Shown here: one piece after another, positions 16,906 through 24,231 of the stretch
Numbering within the stretch: position 1 is the stretch's first letter
How the letters are laid out: each line of letters starts with the position of its first letter
Assembly: GCA_964551735.1 (NCBI GenBank)
Contig: CAZKEF010000004.1
Coordinates: forward strand, 1 to 64,000
Direction of reading: 5' to 3'
From: DAOUAT01 sp964551735
Lineage (GTDB): Bacteria; Chloroflexota; Anaerolineae; CG2-30-64-16
DNA length: 64,000 bases
Notes under the pieces: generated by a model
The model's input: the letters and a program-made list of their open reading frames with translations, nothing else
Told to the model about the DNA's origin: nothing
Databases searched by the model: none
Program-made: the position numbers and the translations under genes

Positions 16906-17898
16906 TCAGGCATTATCCAACAAGTGTTCCTCGTAGATGCGCCGCACGACCTCTTCGATCTCCGGCTCCTGCACCGACAGATCGAGGACGCGATAATCAC
17001 GGAAAAGCAGGGGCACGACGCCCGCGACGCCGCCATTGGCAGGCACGCGCAGCCAGATGCGGTTGGACTCCTGGCGGATCACCTGCGCGCCGGGCAGGGC
17101 CAACTGTTCCGGCGGCATCTCGAAATCTACCACCAGCACCCGCCCCTCGCCGAAACGCCGGCGCAGCTCGGCCAAGGCGCCGTCGAACACCAGCCGGCCG
17201 CTATCGATCATGATCACCCGCTCGCACAGCTTCTCCACATCCCCCAGGTCGTGGGTGGTCAGGATGACCGTGACGCCCCGCTCCCGGTTGATCGCCCGGA
17301 TAAAGCCGCGGATGCGCTCCTTGGCGACCACGTCCAGGCCGATGGTGGGCTCGTCCAGGAAGAGCAGTTGTGGGTCGTGCAGCAGCGCCGCGGCCAGGTC
17401 GGCACGCATGCGCTGGCCCAGGCTGAGGCCCCGCACCGGGGTATTCAAGAACGGGCCCAGTTCGAGCAGGTCGTCGAACAGACGCATGTTGCCCCGGTAG
17501 CGATCCGCGGGCACGCGGTAGATGTGATGCAGCAGGTCCAGCGACTCGACCACCGGCAGGTCCCACCACAGGCTGGTGCGCTGGCCGAACACCGCGCCGA
17601 GGCGCCGCACGTGCTCCTTGCGCTGCTCCCATGGCACGCGGCCATCCACCTGGACCGCGCCGCTCGTCGGCACCAGGATGCCGGTGAGGATTTTCAGCGT
17701 GGTGGATTTGCCCGCGCCGTTGGGCCCCAGGTAGCCCACCAGCTCGCCCGCGGCGATGTCGAAGCTGACGCCGTCCACCGCCCGGACGACCTGGTGCTCT
17801 CGCGTCACCAGATTCCGCACCGCGCCCCACGCCCCCCGATGGTGGCGGTAGACGCGGAATTCTTTGTGTAGGTCTTCAACGTGAATCATTGTTTCCAT
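16906..17898 (-). CDS. ABC-2 type transporter ATP-binding protein
   Basis: 330 residues. Walker A GPNGAGKST at 58-66, signature LSLGQRMRADLAAALL, Walker B LLFLDEPTIGLD, and a long C-terminal domain after ~225. The N-terminal DLHKEFRVYRHHRGAWGAVRNL, with an extended first strand, is typical of COG4586 ATPases, which always pair with two dissimilar permeases. Both permeases are here (17965-18768 and 18770-19570). The complex is an exporter; the substrate is unknown, with lipids or drugs being usual guesses. The gap to its permease genes holds an inverted heptamer-repeat array. Confidence 0.9.
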   Translation of the reverse strand: METMIHVEDLHKEFRVYRHHRGAWGAVRNLVTREHQVVRAVDGVSFDIAAGELVGYLGPNGAGKSTTLKILTGILVPTSGAVQVDGRVPWEQRKEHVRRLGAVFGQRTSLWWDLPVVESLDLLHHIYRVPADRYRGNMRLFDDLLELGPFLNTPVRGLSLGQRMRADLAAALLHDPQLLFLDEPTIGLDVVAKERIRGFIRAINRERGVTVILTTHDLGDVEKLCERVIMIDSGRLVFDGALAELRRRFGEGRVLVVDFEMPPEQLALPGAQVIRQESNRIWLRVPANGGVAGVVPLLFRDYRVLDLSVQEPEIEEVVRRIYEEHLLDNA

Positions 17899-17903
17899 CT
17901 TGT

Positions 17904-17970
17904 ATTGGAGGATGGAGATTGGAGGTTGGAAACACCTCCCATCTCCAACGTCTAATCTCCAACCTCAACT
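17904..17970. repeat. inverted heptamer microsatellite between ABC transporter genes
   Basis: Tandem ~7-bp units: attggag, gatggag, attggag, gttgga, then the reverse-complement set tctccaa, cgtctaa, tctccaa, cctcaac. The two halves can pair. It fills the spacer between the ABC ATPase and permease genes. Confidence 0.65.
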
Positions 17971-18768
17971 CCCCGTACTCTGATAATGCCGCACGCCAAC
18001 GCGCCAGGCCGCAAGCGCGCCGGCGAAGACCGTCACGGCGATGAACGGCGCCAGGAACGGCGTCCAGCCCGGCAGCCCCATCGGATCGGGCTTGCCGAGC
18101 AGAAACAACGCCGGGTAATAATTGATGAATGCCATGGGGATCACGAAAGTGAACAGCGAGCGCAGCCACGCCTCGTAGATGTGCATGGGGTAGCTCGTCA
18201 TGAACTGGCCGCCGTAGGTGAAGATGTTGGCGATCTCGTGGGTTTGCGGCGACCAGAACGCCATCGTCGCGCCCAGCACGAAGACCGCCATGAAGAACAG
18301 CGCGCCGCCGGCCAGCATGGCCGCGAAGAAAAGCCAGTGGCCGGGAGTCCAGACCGGCTGAAGCAGGTGGAACGCCAGGCCCAGCGCGATCAATCCCTGG
18401 GCCAGGCGGCCGATGCGCCGCGCAGCGAACGCGCCCGTGAACATCTGGAAGGCCACGGGCAGCGGCCGGAGCAGCACCCGATCGAACTCCCCGCGCACCA
18501 CCCAGACCTCGAAGTTGTCGAACGCGCCCACCAGGAGCTCGGCCAGGCTGAAGGACACCGCCGACGTGCCGTAGAGGAAGACCACCTCCGCCAGGGTCCA
18601 GCCACCGATGGCATTGAAACGCAGCAGCAAGATCGCGACCAGCGCGAAGTCCAGGCCGGTGATCAGCAGGTTGCCCACCAGCTCGGCCACGAAGGACGCG
18701 CGGTACTGCATCTCGGAGCGCAGTTGCGCGGCCACCAGCCGCCGGTAGAGGAGGAGATAATGACGCAT
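17965..18768 (-). CDS. ABC-2 family permease (COG3694/COG4587-like)
   Basis: 267 residues, six predicted helices. It opens MRHYLLLYRRLVAAQLRSEM, then YRASFVAELVGNLLITGLDF, and has a conserved middle with VRGEFDRVLLRPLPVAFQMF (the cytoplasmic loop that contacts the ATPase) and GATMAFWSPQTHEIANIFTY. It follows the other permease gene by one base and precedes the ATPase gene, so the three form a single operon. Confidence 0.88.
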   Translation of the reverse strand: MRHYLLLYRRLVAAQLRSEMQYRASFVAELVGNLLITGLDFALVAILLLRFNAIGGWTLAEVVFLYGTSAVSFSLAELLVGAFDNFEVWVVRGEFDRVLLRPLPVAFQMFTGAFAARRIGRLAQGLIALGLAFHLLQPVWTPGHWLFFAAMLAGGALFFMAVFVLGATMAFWSPQTHEIANIFTYGGQFMTSYPMHIYEAWLRSLFTFVIPMAFINYYPALFLLGKPDPMGLPGWTPFLAPFIAVTVFAGALAAWRVGVRHYQSTGS

Positions 18769-18769
18769 C

Positions 18770-19570
18770 TCACCCGCCGTGCAAAGTCACGCGCCGGACC
18801 ATGCGGCCCAGCAGCCAACGGCCGGCCAGAACCAGGCCGACCAGCCACAGCGCCTGTTGCGCCAGCGCCGCGGCCAGCGCCGGGCCGTCGGCCTTGCCCA
18901 GGTACACGCTGATCGGCAGGTGCGCCAGCCCTCGAAACGGCAGCAGCAGCGTGGCCTCGCGCAGCCAGGCCGGGAAGAAGTTCAGCGGCACGATAAAGCC
19001 GGAGAAAAACATGATCACGGTGTTGACCAGGTACATCATCCCCCGCGCATCCGACGTCCAGAACGCCAGGCTGTTGGTGATGAAGCGGAAAGCGAAGCTC
19101 ACCGCCGCGCCGGTACACAGGGTCGCAAGGAACAGCAGCCCCGTGCGGGGGTCGGCCGGCACACGGATGCGAAACAGGAGCAGGCCGATGACAAAGGTCG
19201 GGATCCCGCGAAAAATCAGGTAGTAGGCTGCACGGCCCAGGTCGATCGCTGCCCAGTACAGGTAGAAATCCACCGGCCGGGACAGATCGCCCACGATGGC
19301 GCCCTTGACGATGGCCTCGGACAACTCGCGGTTGCCGAAGGCCGACATCACCATCAGCAGCGATTGGGCCAGCATCGCGTAGGTGATCGTGTCGCGCACG
19401 TCCAGGCCGCCGATCTCACCTCGATCCTGGAACAAGGCGATGTAGATCAGGACGTAGATGGCGCCGAAGAACGCGTTGGTGGCGATGCCGGCCAGGTTCG
19501 CGGCGCGGTAGGCCAGGTTCTTCTGGAACGACTTGGCCGCGATGTGCAGGTAGACGCTGGCTGTGGTCAT
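18770..19570 (-). CDS. ABC-2 family permease (COG4587/COG3694-like)
   Basis: 266 residues, six predicted helices. It has the same layout as its partner: KSFQKNLAYRAANLAGIATN at the start, the loop IVKGAIVGDLSRPVDFYLYW and NSLAFWTSDARGMMYLVNTV late. It is the first gene of the three-gene exporter operon and is divergent from the MFS transporter gene 46 bases away, so a short bidirectional control region lies at 19571-19616. Confidence 0.88.
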   Translation of the reverse strand: MTTASVYLHIAAKSFQKNLAYRAANLAGIATNAFFGAIYVLIYIALFQDRGEIGGLDVRDTITYAMLAQSLLMVMSAFGNRELSEAIVKGAIVGDLSRPVDFYLYWAAIDLGRAAYYLIFRGIPTFVIGLLLFRIRVPADPRTGLLFLATLCTGAAVSFAFRFITNSLAFWTSDARGMMYLVNTVIMFFSGFIVPLNFFPAWLREATLLLPFRGLAHLPISVYLGKADGPALAAALAQQALWLVGLVLAGRWLLGRMVRRVTLHGG

Positions 19571-19616
19571 AGGTTCATTTTACCCGGATCGGCGCGGAAG
19601 TGATAGAATCAGGGCC

Positions 19617-20990
19617 ATGATTCATCCCGCTTCCCCTCCCCCAGGCCGGGCGCGCGGGCCCTTCATGGCGGCGTTGGCCTGGCTGCTGCAACTTGACCAG
19701 CCCGTGCCCCCGCGCAGCGACGACGAGATCGCGGCCGAGGTCAATCACAACTACGCCTGGAACTATGCGGTCAACCTGCTGGACGGCGTCTTGTTTATGC
19801 TGGGCGCCAGTTTCATCTCGTCCAGCACCATCTTGCCGCTCTTCCTCAGCAAGCTCACCACCAATCCGCTGGCGTTCGGCCTGCTGGCGGTGATCGCGCA
19901 GGCGGGCTGGCCGCTGCCGCAGCTTTTCACCGCCAACTTCATGGAACGGCTGGCACGCAAGAAACCGGTGGTGATCAACCTGGGCCTGTTCGCGGAACGC
20001 GTCCCCATCTTCGTGATCCTGGCCGCCGCCCTGGTCGCCGGTCGCTCGCCGGCCCTGGCCCTGGCGCTGGTGCTGATCGGCTATGCCTGGCACGCGTTCG
20101 GCGCCGGCCTCGTCGCGGTCTCCTGGCAAGACCTGGTCGCGCGCTGCTTTCCGGTGGACCGCCGCGGCCGGTTCTTCGGCGTCACATCGTTCCTGGGCGC
20201 AGGCTCGGGCGCGCTGGGCGCGCTGCTCAGCACCTGGCTGCTGAACCGCTACGCTTTTCCGCTCAACTTCACTTACGTGTTCGTGCTGGCTGCGGTTGCA
20301 CTGACGTTGAGCTGGGCCTTCCTGGCGCTGACCCGCGAGCCCGCGCAGGCGTCGAAGGTGCAGCGCCGGGGCAACCTGGAATACCTCGCCAGCCTGCCCG
20401 ACCTCCTCCGCGAGGATGCCAACTACCGGCGCTACATCATCACGCGCATGATGCTGGCCCTGGGCGGGATGGGCAGCGGCTTCGTGACGGTGGCCGCCAT
20501 CAGCCGGTGGCGCGTGCCGGACAGCACGGCGGGCTGGTTCACGCTGGCATTCCTGGCCGGGCAAACCACCGGCACGCTGGTCTGCGGCTTCCTGGCCGAC
20601 CGGTACGGCCACAAGCTGTGCCTGACGCTGGGCGCGCTGGCCGGCCTGGCCGGCTATGGCCTGGCGTGGCTGGCGCCCGCTCCGGCCTGGTACTACGGTG
20701 TCTTTGCGCTGCTGGGACTCCTGTCCGGGGCCATTTGGGTGTCGGGCATCCTGATCGTGATGGAATTCGGCGGGCCGGAACGGCGGCCGACCTACCTGGG
20801 CATCGCGAACACCGGCACAGGTCTGGCAGGAGCGATCGCGCCGTTGATCGGCGCGGCGCTGGTGAACGCCAGCTACAGCCTGCTGTTCGCGGTCAGCGCG
20901 GGGGTCAACCTGGCGGCGCTGGCGTTGTTCGTGTGGTGGGTGAAGGAGCCGCGGCAGACGTCGCTGGGTCAAGAGCTAAAGCAGAACTAG
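19617..20990 (+). CDS. MFS transporter
   Basis: 457 residues from ATG 19617; the frame is open back to 19563 but those codons overlap the divergent gene. Twelve hydrophobic helices. The A-motif-like loop between helices 8 and 9 reads GFLADRYGHKLCLTLGA. The ~50-residue hydrophilic N-terminus carries EVNHNYAWNYAVNLLDGVLF, a pattern common in a Chloroflexota/Cyanobacteria MFS subgroup. The substrate is not predictable. It is divergent from the ABC exporter operon. Confidence 0.85.
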   Translation: MIHPASPPPGRARGPFMAALAWLLQLDQPVPPRSDDEIAAEVNHNYAWNYAVNLLDGVLFMLGASFISSSTILPLFLSKLTTNPLAFGLLAVIAQAGWPLPQLFTANFMERLARKKPVVINLGLFAERVPIFVILAAALVAGRSPALALALVLIGYAWHAFGAGLVAVSWQDLVARCFPVDRRGRFFGVTSFLGAGSGALGALLSTWLLNRYAFPLNFTYVFVLAAVALTLSWAFLALTREPAQASKVQRRGNLEYLASLPDLLREDANYRRYIITRMMLALGGMGSGFVTVAAISRWRVPDSTAGWFTLAFLAGQTTGTLVCGFLADRYGHKLCLTLGALAGLAGYGLAWLAPAPAWYYGVFALLGLLSGAIWVSGILIVMEFGGPERRPTYLGIANTGTGLAGAIAPLIGAALVNASYSLLFAVSAGVNLAALALFVWWVKEPRQTSLGQELKQN

Positions 20991-21002
20991 GGAGCGTTTT
21001 CA

Positions 21003-21275
21003 GTGTCACCCTGAGCGGGTCTGCCCGATGAAATCCGTCGCGGCGAGAAACTAGCGAAGGGTCTCGTTATGCTGCGGAGATTCTTCGCGGGACGCTCACC
21101 GTCGCGAGAGATTTGGGGCAACTCGCTGCCTGGAAACTCCCCGGCCGAGATGCTTCGTTGGACACTCGCCGCAACGAAAAACAAGCTGTTGACCCGCTCA
21201 CGGCAAAGCCGTGACATCAGGGAGCTCCTTGCCGGGGCGCATGCTGCTCGCGGCTTGGGGAACTCAGAATGACAC
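21003..21275. repeat. dispersed inverted-repeat element, copy 3 (long)
   Basis: The outer ends gtgtcaccctgag and ctcagaatgacac match copies at 5087 and 6606, here 273 bp long with several internal gagattcttcg and ttcgttg fragments. It occupies the whole gap between the convergent MFS and plsC-like genes. Confidence 0.7.
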
Positions 21276-21298
21276 CGAAGGGGCGCCCCGCACCAGCA

Positions 21299-21967
21299 TC
21301 AGAGCCGCAGAAAGCGCGTCGTGGCCTCGCCCATGTCGGCATAGCAGCCCCGATTGGCCGCAGGGAGCAGCGCGGCAAGCTGATACATGATCTCGTCCGT
21401 GATCTGCTGCCGCACCTCGCCCGTCAACTTGACGCCCCCGGCGGCTACGGTGAAGGGCTGGCCTACGGCGATATGAAAGGGCGTGCGCCGCAGGTGCGCC
21501 AGGTTTTCCCGGAAGCGCTCAAGTCCGTAGCAGGCCAGGGGGAGGATGGGCGCGCCGCTGTGCAGGGCCAGGGTCACCACGCCGGGATGGCCGCGCTGCA
21601 AGCGGCCGTGCCCGCTCCGCGTCCCCTCAGGCGCGATGGCGAGGATCTGCCCCGCGGCCAGCGCCGCCAACCCCAGACGAAACGCCTCCACATCCGCCTC
21701 GCCCCGGCGGATCGGGATGATGCGCCACAGGGTGAAGAGCGGGCCCAGGAACGGGCTGTCCCACGACTCCACCTTGCTGAACCCGGTCAGCGGCCGCGGC
21801 CGGAGGTGGGTATAGACCACGGGCACATCCAGGAAGTTGACGTGGTTGCTGACCAGGATGAGGGGGCCGGCCGGGGGCACGCGCTGTAACTGCGCGTCGT
21901 CCACCCGGCACAGGATCCGGGTCAGGCGTTTGATGATGGCGTTGGTCAGCCGTTCTGTGAGCCGCAT
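21299..21967 (-). CDS. 1-acyl-sn-glycerol-3-phosphate acyltransferase (PlsC family)
   Basis: 222 residues. HX4D box NHVNFLD (His42, Asp47), block II KVESWDSPFLGPLFTLWRII, block III AIAPEGTRSGHG, and block IV GAPILPLACYG. This is the normal short PlsC length. It acylates lysophosphatidate at sn-2 to make phosphatidate at the inner membrane face. A lipid-kinase gene lies upstream on the same strand, so this is a lipid-metabolism neighbourhood. The 257-bp gap to that gene contains repeat DNA. Confidence 0.9.
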   Translation of the reverse strand: MRLTERLTNAIIKRLTRILCRVDDAQLQRVPPAGPLILVSNHVNFLDVPVVYTHLRPRPLTGFSKVESWDSPFLGPLFTLWRIIPIRRGEADVEAFRLGLAALAAGQILAIAPEGTRSGHGRLQRGHPGVVTLALHSGAPILPLACYGLERFRENLAHLRRTPFHIAVGQPFTVAAGGVKLTGEVRQQITDEIMYQLAALLPAANRGCYADMGEATTRFLRL

Positions 21968-21984
21968 GGAACCGCCTTGAAAGA

Positions 21985-22215
21985 GACGCTTTGCGACGCT
22001 GGAGTAGAGGCTTTAGCCCATTGGCGCTAAGACCCGGAGGTCGGCCAGCTTTTCACCTGTTCTCAGCCGGTCTGCGAACCGGCGCCGCAGGGGTTTTCGG
22101 GCTGCTTCTGGCCCCACGCCGGGGGTCGCAGACACCCTACAAGCGAAAAGTTAGTGGCATTGCGCTTCAGCACGTCTGACTGTCCATGCAAAAGACCGGC
22201 TGAAGCCTCGATTCC
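21985..22215. repeat. repeat-rich spacer with a 'ggctgaagcctc' element
   Basis: The gap between plsC-like and lipid-kinase genes contains agaccggctgaagcctcgat (22189-22208) and related fragments (gaggctttagccc, cagccggtctgcg). The same 'ggctgaagcctc' core recurs inside the GT39 gene near 43085 and 43950. No gene seen. Confidence 0.55.
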
Positions 22216-22224
22216 GACCGGTGT

Positions 22225-23148
22225 TCAATGAACCACCTGGATCTGCTGCGGCAACAGCTCTAGGGTCAACTGCTCCCCCTCGGTGCAGAGGGTCTCGCCG
22301 TCGGCGTGGGCCGGCAGGCGCCCCTTGAGCGCAGTGACGGTCACGTGCGCGGCACGCGCAGTGGTGATCGCCGGGTGTGTGGCTTGCGTGCCGGCCATGA
22401 AGCGCGGGATGAGGCCAAAGATGCGCGGCCGGCTCACCTCACGCGCGATGCACAGGTCGAACAGGCTATCATCGGGCTGGCCACCCGGCGCCATCATGAA
22501 GCCGCCCCCCATGCGCCGGCCGTTCATCACCGAGACCATGAGCGCGGGCGTCGTCAGCGCCTGCCCAGCATACGCGATCTTGACCAGCGGCGCGTGATAG
22601 TACAGGAAGATGGTTTTGAGCGCGGCGACGATGTATGAGGGGAAGCCGCTCAGGCGTTTCATCCTGGCGGCCACGAACCCGACGACCGCATCGAACCCGA
22701 TGCCGACCCCGTTGCCGAAATAGCGCCCCTGGGGGTAGAGCCCGCCTGTCACCCGGCCCACGTCCACCGTCTTGCGCCGGCCGGCCGCCAGGGCCTGGAC
22801 GCCGGCTGCCAGGTCGTGTGGGATACCCATGCCGAACGCGAAGTCATTGCCGCGGCCCACGCACAGCACGCCCAAGGCCGGGAGCGTCGCCGCGCCGGCC
22901 TGCCGGGCCAGCATCAGGCCGTTCAGGACCTCGTTGGCCGTGCCGTCGCCGCCCACGGCCACGATGGCGTCATACTGACCGGCGGCCGCAACCTGCTGCG
23001 CCAGCTCGGCCGCGTGCCAGGGGCGCTCGGTGAACGCGCGGTCGAACTGCAAGCCGTGCCCGCGCAACAGCTCCTCGGCGCGCGCAGCCAGGCACCCGCC
23101 TGCCCCGCGGCTAGAGGTCGGATTGATGATCACGAAGTAGTGCTGCAT
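22225..23148 (-). CDS. diacylglycerol kinase-family lipid kinase (DagK/YegS-like)
   Basis: 307 residues. It starts MQHYFVIINPTSSRGAGG, then VAVGGDGTANEVLNGL near 65-80 (the ATP-binding GGDGT loop), CVGRGNDFAFGMGIP, and a C-terminal beta domain with GGGFMMAPGGQPDDSLFDL and the HADGE motif (AHADGETL) near the end. It phosphorylates diacylglycerol or a related lipid. It lies 18 bp downstream of a membrane HExxH protein gene on the same strand. Confidence 0.9.
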   Translation of the reverse strand: MQHYFVIINPTSSRGAGGCLAARAEELLRGHGLQFDRAFTERPWHAAELAQQVAAAGQYDAIVAVGGDGTANEVLNGLMLARQAGAATLPALGVLCVGRGNDFAFGMGIPHDLAAGVQALAAGRRKTVDVGRVTGGLYPQGRYFGNGVGIGFDAVVGFVAARMKRLSGFPSYIVAALKTIFLYYHAPLVKIAYAGQALTTPALMVSVMNGRRMGGGFMMAPGGQPDDSLFDLCIAREVSRPRIFGLIPRFMAGTQATHPAITTARAAHVTVTALKGRLPAHADGETLCTEGEQLTLELLPQQIQVVH

Positions 23149-23166
23149 ATTCCTCTCGTTCGTGGC

Positions 23167-23991
23167 TCAGATCTTGCCAGCTCGCAGTTCATCAATAAAT
23201 GGCGCGAACGCGGCCGTATCCCAGCCGTGCCGCAGGTGCATGTAATAATCCTGCACGATCTGCGCCTGCTGCTCGCGGTTGAAGTTGCGCAGCCGCTTCC
23301 CCTGGCTGTGCGCTTGCAGCAGGCCCGCCGGTCCGCCGTAGCCGTAGCCTTCCTCCTGCTGGGCCAACAGCGCCTCCGCAAAGTAGCGGCTGCCCGCGCG
23401 CTCGTACTGGAACACGTGGATCAGCTCGTGCAGCACGATGTCCACGTTGGCGCGCTCATGGCCGCCGCCGCTGGGCAGGTTGACGGTGTGAAAAGTGGCG
23501 AAGGCCCGGTTGCCGTTCAGCCGGAAGATGAGGCGCAGGATGCCGCCCTCGGCCACCCGCACGTCGTGGTAGCGCACGGCGAAGGGGCCGAGAATGCCGG
23601 CCGCGGCCGCGATCTCAGCGCCGGTCAGCGGTGTGGCGCGCGTCAGCGCCCGCCAGAGGAACGCGAACAGCTCCGGCGCGCCGATGATGTCCAACGCCTC
23701 CAGCACGAGCTGCACCAGTCGCGCTGCGCCGTGGCGGAGCCGGGAGCGCAGCCAGGCCACGAAATTGGCGCGGCCGCCCTTGCGCCAAACCCGCGCGCCC
23801 GTTGGCACGAAGGTGATCAGGGCCACCACCGCAAAGACGGCAGACATGATCATGCGCCCGATCCGCCGGGGCAAGAAGCGGATCGCGTTGGCCAGCCATT
23901 TCGCCGCGTCCTCCAGCCGGTCGGCCAACCAGTCGGCCGCGGTGTTCAGCCAGGCCGCGGCCGCGCGGGCCATCTGCGCCAATTGCGCCAT
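23167..23991 (-). CDS. membrane-associated HExxH protein (putative metallopeptidase-like)
   Basis: 274 residues from ATG 23991 with AAGGAGG; the longer frame to 24084 is rejected. The N-terminal half has amphipathic and hydrophobic helices, including MIMSAVFAVVALITFVPTG. The C-terminal half has HELIHVFQYERAGSRYFAEA, an HExxH zinc-site pattern, followed by GYGYGGPAGLLQAH and FNREQQAQIVQDYYMHLRHG. This block resembles 'vgr-related'/DUF4157-type proteins, where HELTHVWQ and an IVQDYY tail recur. Whether it is a protease is unproven. It is in an operon with the lipid kinase gene. Confidence 0.6.
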   Translation of the reverse strand: MAQLAQMARAAAAWLNTAADWLADRLEDAAKWLANAIRFLPRRIGRMIMSAVFAVVALITFVPTGARVWRKGGRANFVAWLRSRLRHGAARLVQLVLEALDIIGAPELFAFLWRALTRATPLTGAEIAAAAGILGPFAVRYHDVRVAEGGILRLIFRLNGNRAFATFHTVNLPSGGGHERANVDIVLHELIHVFQYERAGSRYFAEALLAQQEEGYGYGGPAGLLQAHSQGKRLRNFNREQQAQIVQDYYMHLRHGWDTAAFAPFIDELRAGKI

Positions 23992-24022
23992 CACGCGCCT
24001 CCTTCCGCAGAAAACGTGTTGG

Positions 24023-24055
24023 GGCGGGTTTCTCCACATTGATGAGAAACCCGCC
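24023..24055 (-). promoter_or_regulatory. hairpin in the leader of the HExxH gene
   Basis: A perfect 12-bp stem (ggcgggtttctc with gagaaacccgcc) and 9-nt loop, 32 bases upstream of the minus-strand ATG at 23991. It could be a terminator of incoming transcription or a leader structure. Confidence 0.45.
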
Positions 24056-24231
24056 GCCTCAATAACCATGGCTATGCAAGGCAAGCCTGCGGTGAATACA
24101 TCAAACCCGCCCTCTCATGTGCGCCGGATTATAACACACCCGCCCTGTCAAGCCCTACCCTGCCAACCTTCCCAAACTATGGTATACTGACGCCACATTC
24201 CAACGGAATCTTCCCGCCCCGGAGGTACACC

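Noticed and set aside
16717..17871. 384-codon plus-strand frame opposite the ABC ATPase
   Set aside because: Antisense shadow; His/Gln-rich translation without family features.
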